From Clostridium sp. C8-1-8 (GTDB taxonomy: Bacteria; Bacillota; Clostridia; Clostridiales; Clostridiaceae): 64,000 bases of DNA. Of the stretch, positions 9,150 to 18,451 are shown piece after piece. Numbering within the stretch: the first letter of the stretch is position 1; the number at the start of each line of letters is the position of its first letter. The notes below the pieces were generated by a model. That model saw nothing but the letters and a program-made list of their open reading frames with translations. It made no database searches and was not told the DNA's origin. The position numbers were made by a program, and so were the translations under genes. The stretch is from NCBI RefSeq assembly GCF_009928445.1, contig NZ_JAABNO010000010.1, positions 1 through 64,000 of the forward strand, written 5' to 3'.

Positions 9150-9709
9150 ATGATAATTGAAAGTAAAGTAGTTCAAGGAAAAAAGTTAATTTGGAACTTA
9201 AGATCCTCAAAAAAGAAGATGCATGTGATTTATCAGTGTTAAGATTAAAGATAGATGGAGAAACAGAATTTTTAGATAGAGAACCTGGAGAAGATTTCTT
9301 GTCGCCACTGGATTTTGAAAAGCTTATTTATGAAGATTCTATTTCAGAAAAAAATTTATTTCTAGTAGCCGAAATTCATGATAAGATAGTTGGATTTGCA
9401 CGGCTTCAAGGAAATAATTTAAGCAGGTTTAAACATAAGGCCGAGTTTGGCATATGTATAATGAAGGATTATTGGGGATTTGGTATAGGAAATACTATGT
9501 TGGAAAGTATACTAATGATTGCAGACTCTAATGGAATAGAAAAAGTTTCATTATATGTAGTAGAAACTAACACAAAAGCAATAGAGCTTTATGAGAAATA
9601 TGGATTTAAAAAGGAAGGCTTACTTGAAAAAGACCGTATCCATAAAGATGGAGATTATTATAACACAGTTATAATGGGTAGATTAGCTAGTAAATTGAAA
9701 AGTGAATAA
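9150..9709 (+). CDS. GNAT acetyltransferase split over two reading frames
   Basis: ATG 9150 has a strong GGGGGG ribosome binding site and starts MIIESKVVQG, ending LRSSKK; this frame stops at 9242. The rest of the protein (EDACDLSVLR, ETEFLDREPGED, the acetyl-CoA loop DYWGFGIGNTML, and NTKAIELYEKYGFKKEG) lies in the -1 frame to 9709. Family members typically read ...LRSPKKEDA... continuously, so the two halves fit if the ribosome slips back one base at A AAA AAG (9209-9215). That site is in the phase needed for -1 frameshifting and would give 186 residues. Alternatives are a true indel in an A6 run, a sequencing error, or translation from TTG 9191, which gives a shorter 172-residue protein with a weaker ribosome binding site. 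It lies 17 bases after the kinase gene. Confidence 0.75.
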
Positions 9710-9768
9710 ACTTATTATCTATGCTCTAGCATTAAAATATAACTAGAATAACAAACTTAGGAGGAAAG

Positions 9769-11175
9769 ATGAAAAAATACAAATATTCAGATGCGTACTT
9801 ATCAGAAATACAGTCACCAAGATGTGACAATGATGGAATTCCTATATTTTTATCTGATGAAACTATGAGAGAAAGAAAAAATAAGATTTTGAATTTGATG
9901 AAGGAGCAAGCACTTGAATGCATTATTGTATATAATGACCTTGAGCATGGTTCTAATTTTGAGTACCTAACTGGTTTTCTTACTAGATTTGAGGAAGGAT
10001 TATTAGTACTTCATAGGGATGAGAAAGCTTACCTAATCCTAGGCAATGAAAATACTAAGATGGTTAATTACTCTAGGATTCCTGCAGAGCTTATCCATTC
10101 ACCATATTTTTCACTTCCAAATCAGCCTATGGAAAATGAATTGACTATGAAAGAGGTATTTAAAAAAGCGGGAATAAATCAGGAAATGAAGGTTGGGTTA
10201 GTTGGATGGAAGAACTTCACAAGTAAGTATTTTGATAATAGAAAGATATTTGATATACCATATTACATTGTAGAAGGTGTTAAGGAGATAGTAGGTGAAG
10301 ATAATATTAGTAATGCTTCTCATATATTCATAAATTCTGATTATGGAGCAAGAGCTATAAATAATGCTAATGAAGTAGCTCATTATGAATTTGGATCTTC
10401 TTTGGCATCTGATTGTGTACTAAATGCAATGGACGCACTTGAAATAGGGAAAACAGAGATGGAGATAGGAAGTCTTCTGAAAATTTATGGTCAACCTAAC
10501 AATGTAGTTTCCATAAGTGCTACTGGAAACAGATTTGAAAAGGCTAATTTATATCCTATAAATAAAAAGATCGAGTTAGGAGATAAAATATCTTTAACCA
10601 CAGGGTACAAGGGGGGACTAGCAAGTAGAGCAGGATATGCGGTAAATGGAACTAGCGAGCTTTCAGAGCAGGTAAAGGACTATATTAATGTTATAGCAGC
10701 ACCGTATTTTACCTCTATAGTCGCTTGGCTTGAGAATATCCATATTGGTATGACTGGAGAAGAAATGTATGGATTAGTAGACAAGGTATTGCCAAAGAAG
10801 CAATTCAATTGGTCACTTAATCCTGGACACCTGACTGCAGATGAAGAATGGATGTCTTCTCCTATTTACCCTAATTCTAAAGAAACTCTAAAAAGTGGAA
10901 TGCTGCTTCAAATTGACATAATTCCATCAATTCCTGGCTACGGAGGAGTTGGAGCAGAAAACGGCATAGCCTTAGCTGACAAGGCTCTAAGGGATGATAT
11001 AAAGAGAAACTATCCAAAGTTCTGGATGCGAATTGAGAGTAGAAGAAAGTATATAGTTGATGTGCTTGGGATTAAATTAAGTGAAGAGGTATTACCTTTA
11101 TCAAGCACTGTTGGCTATCTAAGACCATATCTTCTAAATAAGAAAAGTGCCTTTGTATATAGGAGTGAGCAATAG
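9769..11175 (+). CDS. M24-fold (Xaa-Pro peptidase-like) protein, metal ligands incomplete
   Basis: The 468-residue protein has the two-part build of Xaa-Pro aminopeptidases: a creatinase-like N-terminal domain (about 30-185) and a pita-bread C-terminal domain. In M24 enzymes two Asp residues in a D..G...GYxSDxTRT context bind metal. Here the corresponding stretch reads TTGYKGGLASRAGY and has neither. NPGHLT supplies the expected His and VGAENG one Glu, while the EPG position appears as IDIIPS. The protein may therefore be a non-peptidase member of the fold. The start follows AGGAGG. It ends 85 bases before the HAD gene and probably shares its transcript. Confidence 0.75.
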   Translation: MKKYKYSDAYLSEIQSPRCDNDGIPIFLSDETMRERKNKILNLMKEQALECIIVYNDLEHGSNFEYLTGFLTRFEEGLLVLHRDEKAYLILGNENTKMVNYSRIPAELIHSPYFSLPNQPMENELTMKEVFKKAGINQEMKVGLVGWKNFTSKYFDNRKIFDIPYYIVEGVKEIVGEDNISNASHIFINSDYGARAINNANEVAHYEFGSSLASDCVLNAMDALEIGKTEMEIGSLLKIYGQPNNVVSISATGNRFEKANLYPINKKIELGDKISLTTGYKGGLASRAGYAVNGTSELSEQVKDYINVIAAPYFTSIVAWLENIHIGMTGEEMYGLVDKVLPKKQFNWSLNPGHLTADEEWMSSPIYPNSKETLKSGMLLQIDIIPSIPGYGGVGAENGIALADKALRDDIKRNYPKFWMRIESRRKYIVDVLGIKLSEEVLPLSSTVGYLRPYLLNKKSAFVYRSEQ

Positions 11176-11203
11176 CTACATTATTCCATAATTATAGAAA
11201 GAA

Positions 11204-11262
11204 AGGAGGTGAACTTTAGTGAGGCTCATATAATGCTAGGACTTCACTAAGTAAAAAATATG
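11204..11262 (+). promoter_or_regulatory. Ribosome binding site separated from its start by a hairpin
   Basis: A near-perfect Shine-Dalgarno sequence AGGAGGTGA (11204-11212) lies 47 bases before the only usable ATG (11260). Between them ACTTTAGTGA (11213-11222) can pair with TCACTAAGT (11244-11252) with one bulge. Folding this hairpin leaves only seven bases between the Shine-Dalgarno sequence and the ATG. Without it, the sites nearest the Shine-Dalgarno sequence open only 4-5 codon frames. Confidence 0.55.
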
Positions 11263-11958
11263 ACATTTGAACTGATATGTATAGATATGTTTCAAACTAT
11301 CGTAGATATAAGCGCAAGAAGACAATTTATTTGGAGAAGGATATTGGGGGATAATTACCATGAAGTACTAGCTATTGAATGCGCTAAGGCGGTTACTAAA
11401 AATGTAATTAATAAATTCCATGAGAGTGCCTCAGGTGAGGAAAGTTTTATAAACTTAAAAACTATGTTTAAACCTTTCTTTGAGATTGTACTTAAAGAGA
11501 TGAATGTTTCCTTTGATGCAGAAGAAGCAGTTAAAATATTCATGGACGAGCATACCAATGCTATGCCTTATGAGGATGTTGAAACTTTTTTTGCGTTACT
11601 TTCAGGTAAACTGCCAATATGTTTGGTTACTGATGCAGATTATGAAATGATTCTACCTATTATAGGCAAGTATCAATTTGATAAAGTATTCATATCTGAA
11701 GAAGCTATGTCCTATAAAAATGACCCAAGTAGTAAAATCTTTAAAGATGTGTTAAAGCATTATTCCATAGCACCAAGTAAGATTCTTCATATAGGGGATT
11801 CGTCGTCAGATATTGCTGGTGCAAATAGAATTGGAATTAAAACCTGTTGGATAAATAGAGAAAATAAACAATGGATATATAGTACAAGTCCTGATTATAT
11901 AGTTACTTCACTTAATGAAGTAGCAGATATAATTGGGCTTGATAATGTACTTAAATAG
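11260..11958 (+). CDS. HAD-superfamily hydrolase
   Basis: This 232-residue phosphatase-like protein carries HAD motif I as CIDMFQTIVD (nucleophile Asp9, in the D-x-[FY]-x-T style of haloacid-dehalogenase-type members). The motif II Thr lies in CLVTDAD, the motif III Lys in SYKNDPSSK, and motif IV is GDSSSDIAGA. A helical cap lies between motifs I and II. The substrate is unknown. In-frame stops leave ATG 11260 as the only plausible start, although the good ribosome binding site is 47 bases upstream beyond a hairpin. Confidence 0.85.
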   Translation: MTFELICIDMFQTIVDISARRQFIWRRILGDNYHEVLAIECAKAVTKNVINKFHESASGEESFINLKTMFKPFFEIVLKEMNVSFDAEEAVKIFMDEHTNAMPYEDVETFFALLSGKLPICLVTDADYEMILPIIGKYQFDKVFISEEAMSYKNDPSSKIFKDVLKHYSIAPSKILHIGDSSSDIAGANRIGIKTCWINRENKQWIYSTSPDYIVTSLNEVADIIGLDNVLK

Positions 11959-11996
11959 TGCTTTATGTAGAGATAGACTTCTTATATGAGATTATG

Positions 11997-12090
11997 GATG
12001 TACCGCTTTATATAGAAAATACGCCTTAAAATCCTATGATTATAATCTAGGAGTGTTTTGGAGATAGTTTTCTGTATAAGGTGGTATATT
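11997..12090 (+). repeat. 94-bp hairpin repeat, copy H1
   Basis: This intergenic element begins GATGTACC and ends GGTGGTATA; inner blocks TATATAGAAAA and TTTTCTGTATA also pair, and an apical ATCCT/AGGAG stem is present. It matches eight other copies in length and layout (see 13990, 19159, 27283, 30022, 54525, 61228, 63292, 63574). Confidence 0.65.
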
Positions 12091-12200
12091 TTTTTATATA
12101 ATAATCCTTTACTTAACCTTATTAAACTTTGAGAAGAGTATAGATATACTAATTCATAGTGAGTCTTATAAAATATTATGAAAAAGTTTACTTAAACATA

Positions 12201-12229
12201 TTGACGGAACATAAAAGTAGAAGTACAAT
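12201..12229 (+). promoter_or_regulatory. Sigma-A promoter of xylB
   Basis: TTGACG and TACAAT are separated by exactly 17 bases. Transcription should start near 12236, about 80 bases before the xylB start codon. Confidence 0.7.
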
Positions 12230-12241
12230 GAACTTAATAAA

Positions 12242-12270
12242 TAACATTTAAAAAGTAATTTTAAATGTTA
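12242..12270 (+). promoter_or_regulatory. Candidate operator upstream of xylB
   Basis: The perfect 12-base arms TAACATTTAAAA and TTTTAAATGTTA are separated by AGTAA. The palindrome lies just after the predicted transcription start, where a bound repressor would block transcription. The ROK repressor encoded at 14144 is the natural candidate. I see no second perfect copy in front of tal or the isomerase gene. Confidence 0.55.
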
Positions 12271-12317
12271 GATAAAAAGGCGCGAAAATAGTGAAAAGCA
12301 AATATGGGGGATTGAGT

Positions 12318-13820
12318 ATGAGGTATTTATTAGGTTTAGATATTGGAACATCAGGTACTAAGACAGCTTTATTTGATGAGAATGGTAACACTATTAAGAC
12401 GGCAACATATGGCTATGATTTGTTTCAACCACGGGTTGGATGGGCTGAACAAAACCCAGAGGATTGGTGGAATGCTTGTGTTAATGGGATAAGGGATGTT
12501 ATTGAGAAAAGTGGTGTACAAGCTTCTGATATCAAAGGAATTGGATTAAGTGGACAGATGCATGGACTTGTTCTAGTAGATAAAGATTATAAGGTTATCA
12601 GAAACTCTATAATTTGGTGTGATCAAAGAACTGAAAAAGAATGTGATTACATGACAGAAGTTATAGGGAAAGAAAGACTTATAAAGATAACTGGCAATCC
12701 AGCTTTAACAGGTTTTACTCTTTCTAAGTTATTATGGGTAAGAAATAATGAGCATGAAAATTACAGCAAAATATATAAGATACTACTTCCTAAGGATTAT
12801 ATAAGATTGAAGCTTACCAATGTATTTGCAACAGAGGTTTCAGATGCTAGTGGAATGCAGATGTTAGATATAAATACTAGAAACTGGAGTGAAGAACTTC
12901 TAAGGGATTTAAGCATAGATAAGAACATATTAGCCGAGGTTTATGAGTCTGTAGTAGTTAGTGGTCATGTCACTGAAGAAGCTGCTAAGTTAACCAAGCT
13001 GGCAGTAGGTACTCCAGTTGTCGGTGGAGCAGGAGATCAAGCTGCAGGGGCAATAGGTAATGGAATAGTAAGTGAAGGAATCATTTCAACAGTAATTGGC
13101 ACTTCAGGAGTTGTGTTTGCTGCAACAGATACACCAAGATTTGATAAGTTAGGAAGAGTTCATACTCTATGTCATGCTGTTCCTAATAAATGGCACATAA
13201 TGGGTGTAACCCAAGGGGCAGGTTTATCTTTAAATTGGTTTAAGAGAACCTTCTGTGCAAAAGAAGTGGAAGAAAGTGAAAAATTAGGTGTTGATATATA
13301 TGATCTTTTAACAGAAAAAGCATCAAAATCAAAGCCGGGAGCAAATGGTATAGTGTATCTTCCATATCTTATGGGAGAAAGAACACCTCATATTGATCCA
13401 AATGTAAAGGGCGCTTTCTTAGGTGTATCACTTATAAATAATCATGATGATTTTGTAAGAAGTATACTAGAAGGCGTAAGCTTTAGTTTAAAGAACTGCC
13501 TTGATCTTATAGAAGACATGAAAGTTAAAATTGATGAGATTAGAGTTACTGGTGGTGGTGCTGAAAGCAGTGTTTGGAGACAAATCTTAGCAGATATTTT
13601 CCAACATGGGCTAACCACAGTAAAGGCATCTGAGGGAGGAGCTTTAGGTGTAGCAATACTAGCTGGAGTAGGAGCAGGAATCTATGAATCTGTAGAGGAT
13701 GCTTGTGAAAAGATAGTAAAGGGAAGCTCTAAGGTTGAACCTAATACTGATTTGAAAGAAGTATACGAAAAAGTATATGGGGCTTACAATTCTGCTTACC
13801 CAAGAATAAAAGGCTTTTAA
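12318..13820 (+). CDS. xylB: Xylulokinase
   Basis: XylB phosphorylates D-xylulose to xylulose 5-phosphate with ATP. The 500-residue protein shows the FGGY-kinase pattern: the N-terminal phosphate loop LGLDIGTSGTKTALFD, the xylulokinase-typical GLSGQMHGLVLVD, catalytic Asp240 in GGAGDQAAGAIGNG, and the C-terminal adenosine motif VTGGGAESSVWRQILADIF. I chose ATG 12318 with GGGGGA before it; a GTG at 12291 would add nine residues but has a poor ribosome binding site. It is the first gene of the pentose region, with its own promoter and a probable operator, and is followed by the ROK repressor gene. Confidence 0.93.
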   Translation: MRYLLGLDIGTSGTKTALFDENGNTIKTATYGYDLFQPRVGWAEQNPEDWWNACVNGIRDVIEKSGVQASDIKGIGLSGQMHGLVLVDKDYKVIRNSIIWCDQRTEKECDYMTEVIGKERLIKITGNPALTGFTLSKLLWVRNNEHENYSKIYKILLPKDYIRLKLTNVFATEVSDASGMQMLDINTRNWSEELLRDLSIDKNILAEVYESVVVSGHVTEEAAKLTKLAVGTPVVGGAGDQAAGAIGNGIVSEGIISTVIGTSGVVFAATDTPRFDKLGRVHTLCHAVPNKWHIMGVTQGAGLSLNWFKRTFCAKEVEESEKLGVDIYDLLTEKASKSKPGANGIVYLPYLMGERTPHIDPNVKGAFLGVSLINNHDDFVRSILEGVSFSLKNCLDLIEDMKVKIDEIRVTGGGAESSVWRQILADIFQHGLTTVKASEGGALGVAILAGVGAGIYESVEDACEKIVKGSSKVEPNTDLKEVYEKVYGAYNSAYPRIKGF

Positions 13821-13989
13821 ATCTAGTATATCTTGTAAGCCGTAATAAGAATTCTCATAAAAATAGAATATCCTTGATCTTACTAGGTGTTCTAGCTAAT
13901 AAATTTATAATTTCATATACAGTAAAAATACTTTAACTAAGTTTTCAACAATGGTATTATTTAAGAAACTAATATTTGAGACATCTAAA

Positions 13990-14082
13990 GATGTACCAGT
14001 TTACTCTAAGATTATTTTCGAAGTCCTCTAGTTTTTGATGAGTGAATCTAATAATATTAATTTTAAGATGAAATGGTACATC
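13990..14082 (+). repeat. 94-bp hairpin repeat, copy H2
   Basis: The element runs from GATGTACCA to TGGTACATC, nine perfectly paired terminal bases, with an inner CCTCTAG...GATGAG apical region. It ends about 60 bases before the xylR start. Confidence 0.7.
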
Positions 14083-14143
14083 TCTAAAGGCTATAAGCTT
14101 TAAAGCTTTTAAACCTGTATATATGAAAGGAGTATTTTCAGAA

Positions 14144-15292
14144 TTGATAGAAGTTAACCACAGCAAAATCAAAGAAACTAATCGAAAAAAGATTATATCA
14201 TTATTATTAGAAAAAAATGAAATAACAAAGCTTGATATTTCTAGAATATTGGATATAAGTATTACTACTGTATCTACTAATATCACTGAACTTAAGAGTG
14301 AGGGAATTGTAGAGGATGTAAGGTCTTTAGAATCTACTGGAGGAAGAAAGGCAATTGCTATCAAGCTTAATGAAAATTGTAGATACTCTATTGGAGTAGC
14401 ACTTACTCCAAATCATATTAAGATATCTCTTGTTAACTTAAAGAGGGAAATTGTTGAAAATATAAGAGTGAGACATAAAAATAGTGGGATTGAAGAGTTA
14501 ATACTATTAATTAACAATAATATAGATTTATTAATAAAAAAGTATGATTTAAATGAAGAAAAGTTATTAGGTGTAGCATTTTCTATACCTGGAACTGTGG
14601 ATTTTAAAGAGGGAGTAGTTAAGTATTCTTATCTAATTGGAATAAAGGACTTTAATTTTAAAGAAAGATTTGAGTATTTAAAGGTTCCAATATATGTGGA
14701 TAATGAAGCTAATTTATCGGCTTATTATGAGTTTTTAAATAGAAAAGATGTATTGGAAAATCTTCTGTATGTATCAATAACAGAGGGGTTAGGCCTTGGT
14801 ATAGTAATTAATAAAAAGATATATAGAGGCGATAATAATTCCTCAGGAGAGCTTGGTCATATTAAGATAGCAATCAATGGCAAAAGATGCAAATGTGGAG
14901 CTGATGGATGTCTTGAAGCTTACACGTCTATGAATTCTTTAACTGAAGGCTACAATGAGATATCAGAAAAGTTTATATCAGACATAAATGAATTTGAAGA
15001 AAAATATAATAAAAAGGATCCAATGGCGATTAGTGTTTTTGAACAATACTTAAAGCTATTGTCCGTTGGTATATCAAATTTAATTATGATATTAGACCCT
15101 AGCAGTATAGTAATTGGTGGAGATATAAATAATCTTTTAATTGATAAGCTAGAGGTTTTAAAAAAGAATATATATAAAGATAATTCCTTTACTAATGAAA
15201 ACAACTGCAGCATAAGTATAGCTGATTTTAAAGAATCTTATCTTTTAGGAGCAGCAATGCTTCCAATTGAAGAGTTTCTAGAGATTAAATAA
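14144..15292 (+). CDS. xylR: ROK-family transcriptional repressor, probably of xylose genes
   Basis: The 382-residue protein has an N-terminal winged helix-turn-helix (about residues 8-65, ITKLDISRILDISITTVSTN) and a ROK sugar-binding domain. The ROK zinc motif CKCGADGCLEAY and the GELGHIKI active-site-like block are intact. ROK regulators of this layout usually release DNA when they bind a sugar. The position between xylB and tal/tkt makes it the likely xylose repressor. The start is inferred as TTG 14144, eleven bases after AAAGGAG; the in-frame ATG 14123 has no ribosome binding site and the AAAGGAG lies inside its own coding frame. Confidence 0.85.
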   Translation: MIEVNHSKIKETNRKKIISLLLEKNEITKLDISRILDISITTVSTNITELKSEGIVEDVRSLESTGGRKAIAIKLNENCRYSIGVALTPNHIKISLVNLKREIVENIRVRHKNSGIEELILLINNNIDLLIKKYDLNEEKLLGVAFSIPGTVDFKEGVVKYSYLIGIKDFNFKERFEYLKVPIYVDNEANLSAYYEFLNRKDVLENLLYVSITEGLGLGIVINKKIYRGDNNSSGELGHIKIAINGKRCKCGADGCLEAYTSMNSLTEGYNEISEKFISDINEFEEKYNKKDPMAISVFEQYLKLLSVGISNLIMILDPSSIVIGGDINNLLIDKLEVLKKNIYKDNSFTNENNCSISIADFKESYLLGAAMLPIEEFLEIK

Positions 15293-15395
15293 TCAGTATC
15301 CGTAATAGAGTAGTTAATTGCTACTTTATTATTTTGAATACTTATTAAATAAATTTTCAAAAGTAGTTATATAAGTGGAAAGAGGAGAGGTTAAA

Positions 15396-16043
15396 ATGAA
15401 GTTTTTCTTGGACACAGCAAATGTAGAACATATTAAGCAAGCAAATAGAATGGGAGTTATTTGTGGAGTTACAACAAACCCATCACTAATTGCTAAAGAA
15501 GGCAGAGACTTTAATGAGGTTATAAAAGAAATAACAGAAATAGTTGATGGGCCAATAAGTGGAGAAGTTATAAGTGAAGATGCAGAAGGAATGATAAGAG
15601 AAGGAAGAGAAATAGCAGCAATTCATAAGAATATGATAGTTAAGATACCTATGACAGAAGAGGGCTTAGCTGCAACTAAGGTATTATCAAGTGAAGGTAT
15701 AAAGACAAATGTAACTTTAATATTTTCGGTGACTCAAGCTTTACTCGCAGGCAATGCAGGGGCAACTTATGTTAGTCCATTCCTAGGAAGGATAGATGAC
15801 ATATCAATGGATGGCATGGATTTGGTTAGATCTATAGCTGAGATCTTTGATATACATGGTATAGAAACAGAGATAATTGCAGCTAGTGTAAGAAATCCAA
15901 TTCATGTTATAGAGGCAGCTAAGGCTGGAGCTCACATAGCTACAGTTCCTCATAGTTTAGTTCTTCAAATGGTTAAACATCCATTGACAACTCAAGGTTT
16001 AGAAAAGTTTAAAGCAGACTGGGCACAAGCTTTTGGAAAGTAG
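15396..16043 (+). CDS. tal: Transaldolase, short FSA-like type
   Basis: The enzyme exchanges a dihydroxyacetone unit between sedoheptulose 7-phosphate and glyceraldehyde 3-phosphate in the non-oxidative pentose phosphate pathway. The 215-residue length is that of the short MipB/TalC-like transaldolases. Signatures are [19 protein letters not shown], the Schiff-base Lys in [11 protein letters not shown], and [14 protein letters not shown] 15396 follows AGAGGAGAGG; an upstream GTG at 15375 would place that ribosome binding site inside the gene. It ends 12 bases before tkt, so the two form an operon. Confidence 0.93.
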   Translation: MKFFLDTANVEHIKQANRMGVICGVTTNPSLIAKEGRDFNEVIKEITEIVDGPISGEVISEDAEGMIREGREIAAIHKNMIVKIPMTEEGLAATKVLSSEGIKTNVTLIFSVTQALLAGNAGATYVSPFLGRIDDISMDGMDLVRSIAEIFDIHGIETEIIAASVRNPIHVIEAAKAGAHIATVPHSLVLQMVKHPLTTQGLEKFKADWAQAFGK

Positions 16044-16055
16044 GGGACAGAGAGA

Positions 16056-18071
16056 ATGAGTAGAGATTTAGATAAACTATCTATAAACGCAATAAGAGTA
16101 CTTTCAGCAGATGCAATAGAAAAATCCAAATCAGGTCATCCAGGATTACCTTTAGGTGCAGCAACTATGGCCTTTACTCTATGGACTAAAATGAATCATA
16201 ATGGGAAGAATCCGAACTGGGATAATAGAGACAGGTTTATCTTATCTGCAGGACATGGATCAATGCTTGAATATTCTTTATTGCATTTATTTGGATATGG
16301 TCTAACTATAGAGGATATTAAAAACTTTAGACAAGTAGGAAGTTTAACTCCTGGACATCCTGAGTATGGACATACTAAAGGCGTTGAAATAACTACAGGA
16401 CCTCTTGGGCAAGGAATATGTAATGCAGTAGGTATGGCTATAGCGGAAGCTCATCTTGCAGAAAAATTCAATAAACCAGGATTTAAAGTTGTTGATCATT
16501 ATACCTATGCTATAGTGGGAGACGGTTGTCTTATGGAAGGAATTTCAGGAGAGGCATCTTCGCTTGCAGGAACTCTAGGCTTAGAAAAACTAGTAGTTCT
16601 ATATGATTCAAACAATATTTCTATAGAAGGGAATACAGACATAGCATTTAGAGAAGACGTAGCAAAGAGATATGAAGCTTATGGCTGGCAGGTGCTAAAA
16701 GTAGCCGACGGCAACGATGCAGAAGCTATTGAAAAAGCTCTTGAAGAGGCGAAGCAAGAAAATACGAAGCCTTCTATTATAATAGTTAAAAACCAAATAG
16801 GTTTTGGTTGTCCAGCAAAGCAAGGAAAGCCTTCTGCGCATGGAGAACCTTTAGGAGCTGAAAATGTGGCTGCTATGAAGGAAAATCTAGGCTGGAAGGT
16901 TGAACCTGCATTTTATGTTCCTGATGAAGTTTATTCAAATATGAATGAATATATAGAGAAAGGAATAGAAAAGGAAGAAGCTTGGAATAACTTGTTTAAA
17001 GCATATGAAGAAGCTTATCCTGAACTAGCAAAAGAGTATGTAAGATGGATCAATGGAGAATTAGATAAAGAGCTTCTACTTAATAATGAAGAGTTTTGGA
17101 ACTTTGATAAAGCAATGGCTACTAGAGAATCCTCAGGAATAGTTATAAATAGACTAGCAAATATAATTCCTAACCTTATTGGTGGATCAGCAGATTTAGC
17201 TCCATCAAATAAGACTTATATGTCAGGCAGGGGAGATTTTTCTGCTGAAGATAGAAGTGGACAAAACCTTCACTTTGGTGTTAGAGAGCATGCGATGGCA
17301 GCCATAGCAAATGGTATATATGCTCATGGTGGATTAAAGGTGTTCTGCTCAACCTTCTTTGTATTCAGTGATTACATGAAGGGAGCTATGAGACTATCTT
17401 CCCTTATGAAGCTACCAGTAGCCTATGTATTAACTCATGATAGCATTGGTGTAGGAGAAGATGGACCAACTCATCAGCCTATAGAACAATTAGCTGTATT
17501 AAGAAGTATGCCAAACATGGCAGTATTTAGACCTGCTGATTCCAAGGAAACTGCAGCAGCTTGGTATTACGCTATGACAAATGGTACAACTCCTACATCG
17601 CTAGTGCTTACAAGACAAAAACTTCCGTTATACGATGGTTGTGCTAAGAGGGCTTTAAAGGGTGGATATATACTTAGAGATTGTAATAAGGAAACCCCAG
17701 ATGTGCTACTAATGGCATCAGGTTCAGAAGTTGAACTTATATATAAAGCTGCAGAAGCGTTAGAGGCTAAAGGAATAGCTGCAAGAGTAATAAGCATTCC
17801 AAGCTTCGAAGTATTTGAAGCACAAGATGAAGCTTATAAAGAGTCCGTAATTCCAAGAAACATCAGAGCTAGAGTAGCAGTTGAAGCATTAACTTCCTTT
17901 GGATGGCATAAATACATTGGAATAGATGGAGAAGTAATTTCCCTTGACACCTTTGGAGCTTCAGGAAATGCAGAAGCATTATTTAAACAATTTGGATTTA
18001 CAGTAGAAAATGTTGTGGAAAAAGCTGTGGCTGTGGTAAATAAGGGGATAGAAGTAAGTTATAAGAACTAA
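16056..18071 (+). CDS. tkt: Transketolase
   Basis: This 671-residue thiamine-diphosphate enzyme transfers two-carbon units between pentose, heptose and triose phosphates. It is full length: [20 protein letters not shown]-like N-terminal motif ([12 protein letters not shown]), the ThDP/Mg site [15 protein letters not shown], the transketolase C-motif [14 protein letters not shown], and [14 protein letters not shown] in the pyrimidine-binding domain. A good ribosome binding site (AGGGGACAGAGAG) precedes it. With tal it would carry xylulose 5-phosphate from XylB into glycolysis, and it depends on the cofactor whose genes lie at 38.5-40 kb. Confidence 0.96.
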   Translation: MSRDLDKLSINAIRVLSADAIEKSKSGHPGLPLGAATMAFTLWTKMNHNGKNPNWDNRDRFILSAGHGSMLEYSLLHLFGYGLTIEDIKNFRQVGSLTPGHPEYGHTKGVEITTGPLGQGICNAVGMAIAEAHLAEKFNKPGFKVVDHYTYAIVGDGCLMEGISGEASSLAGTLGLEKLVVLYDSNNISIEGNTDIAFREDVAKRYEAYGWQVLKVADGNDAEAIEKALEEAKQENTKPSIIIVKNQIGFGCPAKQGKPSAHGEPLGAENVAAMKENLGWKVEPAFYVPDEVYSNMNEYIEKGIEKEEAWNNLFKAYEEAYPELAKEYVRWINGELDKELLLNNEEFWNFDKAMATRESSGIVINRLANIIPNLIGGSADLAPSNKTYMSGRGDFSAEDRSGQNLHFGVREHAMAAIANGIYAHGGLKVFCSTFFVFSDYMKGAMRLSSLMKLPVAYVLTHDSIGVGEDGPTHQPIEQLAVLRSMPNMAVFRPADSKETAAAWYYAMTNGTTPTSLVLTRQKLPLYDGCAKRALKGGYILRDCNKETPDVLLMASGSEVELIYKAAEALEAKGIAARVISIPSFEVFEAQDEAYKESVIPRNIRARVAVEALTSFGWHKYIGIDGEVISLDTFGASGNAEALFKQFGFTVENVVEKAVAVVNKGIEVSYKN

Positions 18072-18451
18072 GCTAGTTTTGACCTAGTGAAAATAATGTT
18101 TTAGAGGGATAGCTTACGTACTTATTATTAGTATAGGTTCGTTGGAGCTTATGGAAAGTCATGTTTTTAGCAGCCTAAGGTTATGTATTAAATAATTGTT
18201 GGTGATGTATATACTCTAACTTAGGCTGCAATTATCATAAGATTTTTATTTAGAATATGTTCAACACAATACCTTTATAGAGTCTTTAATTAGAACAAAC
18301 TTATAACAACATTTTTTAAATACATAACTATATGTAACATAAATACTATTAACTATATCTTATGAACTTGTATTACAAAACTGAAATAAGTAAATATAGA
18401 TGGCTTAAAATATCAAAAATTCTTGTTAAACAGAAAGGGAGGATTACTTAA
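18072..18451. other. Gene-free stretch with a palindrome and repeat pieces
   Basis: The arms GCAGCCTAAG (18170-18179) and CTTAGGCTGC (18220-18229) form a hairpin whose loop holds TATGTATTAAATAATTG and GGTGAT. That motif also occurs near 27678 and 61045. An R2 core lies near 18305-18330. TTGTAT and TAAATA spaced by 17 bases (18368-18396) could be a weak promoter for the next gene. Confidence 0.45.

Noticed and set aside
13969-14364. Minus-strand frame across the H2 repeat and the start of the ROK gene
   Set aside because: It runs through a hairpin repeat and the helix-turn-helix coding region; no family features are seen.
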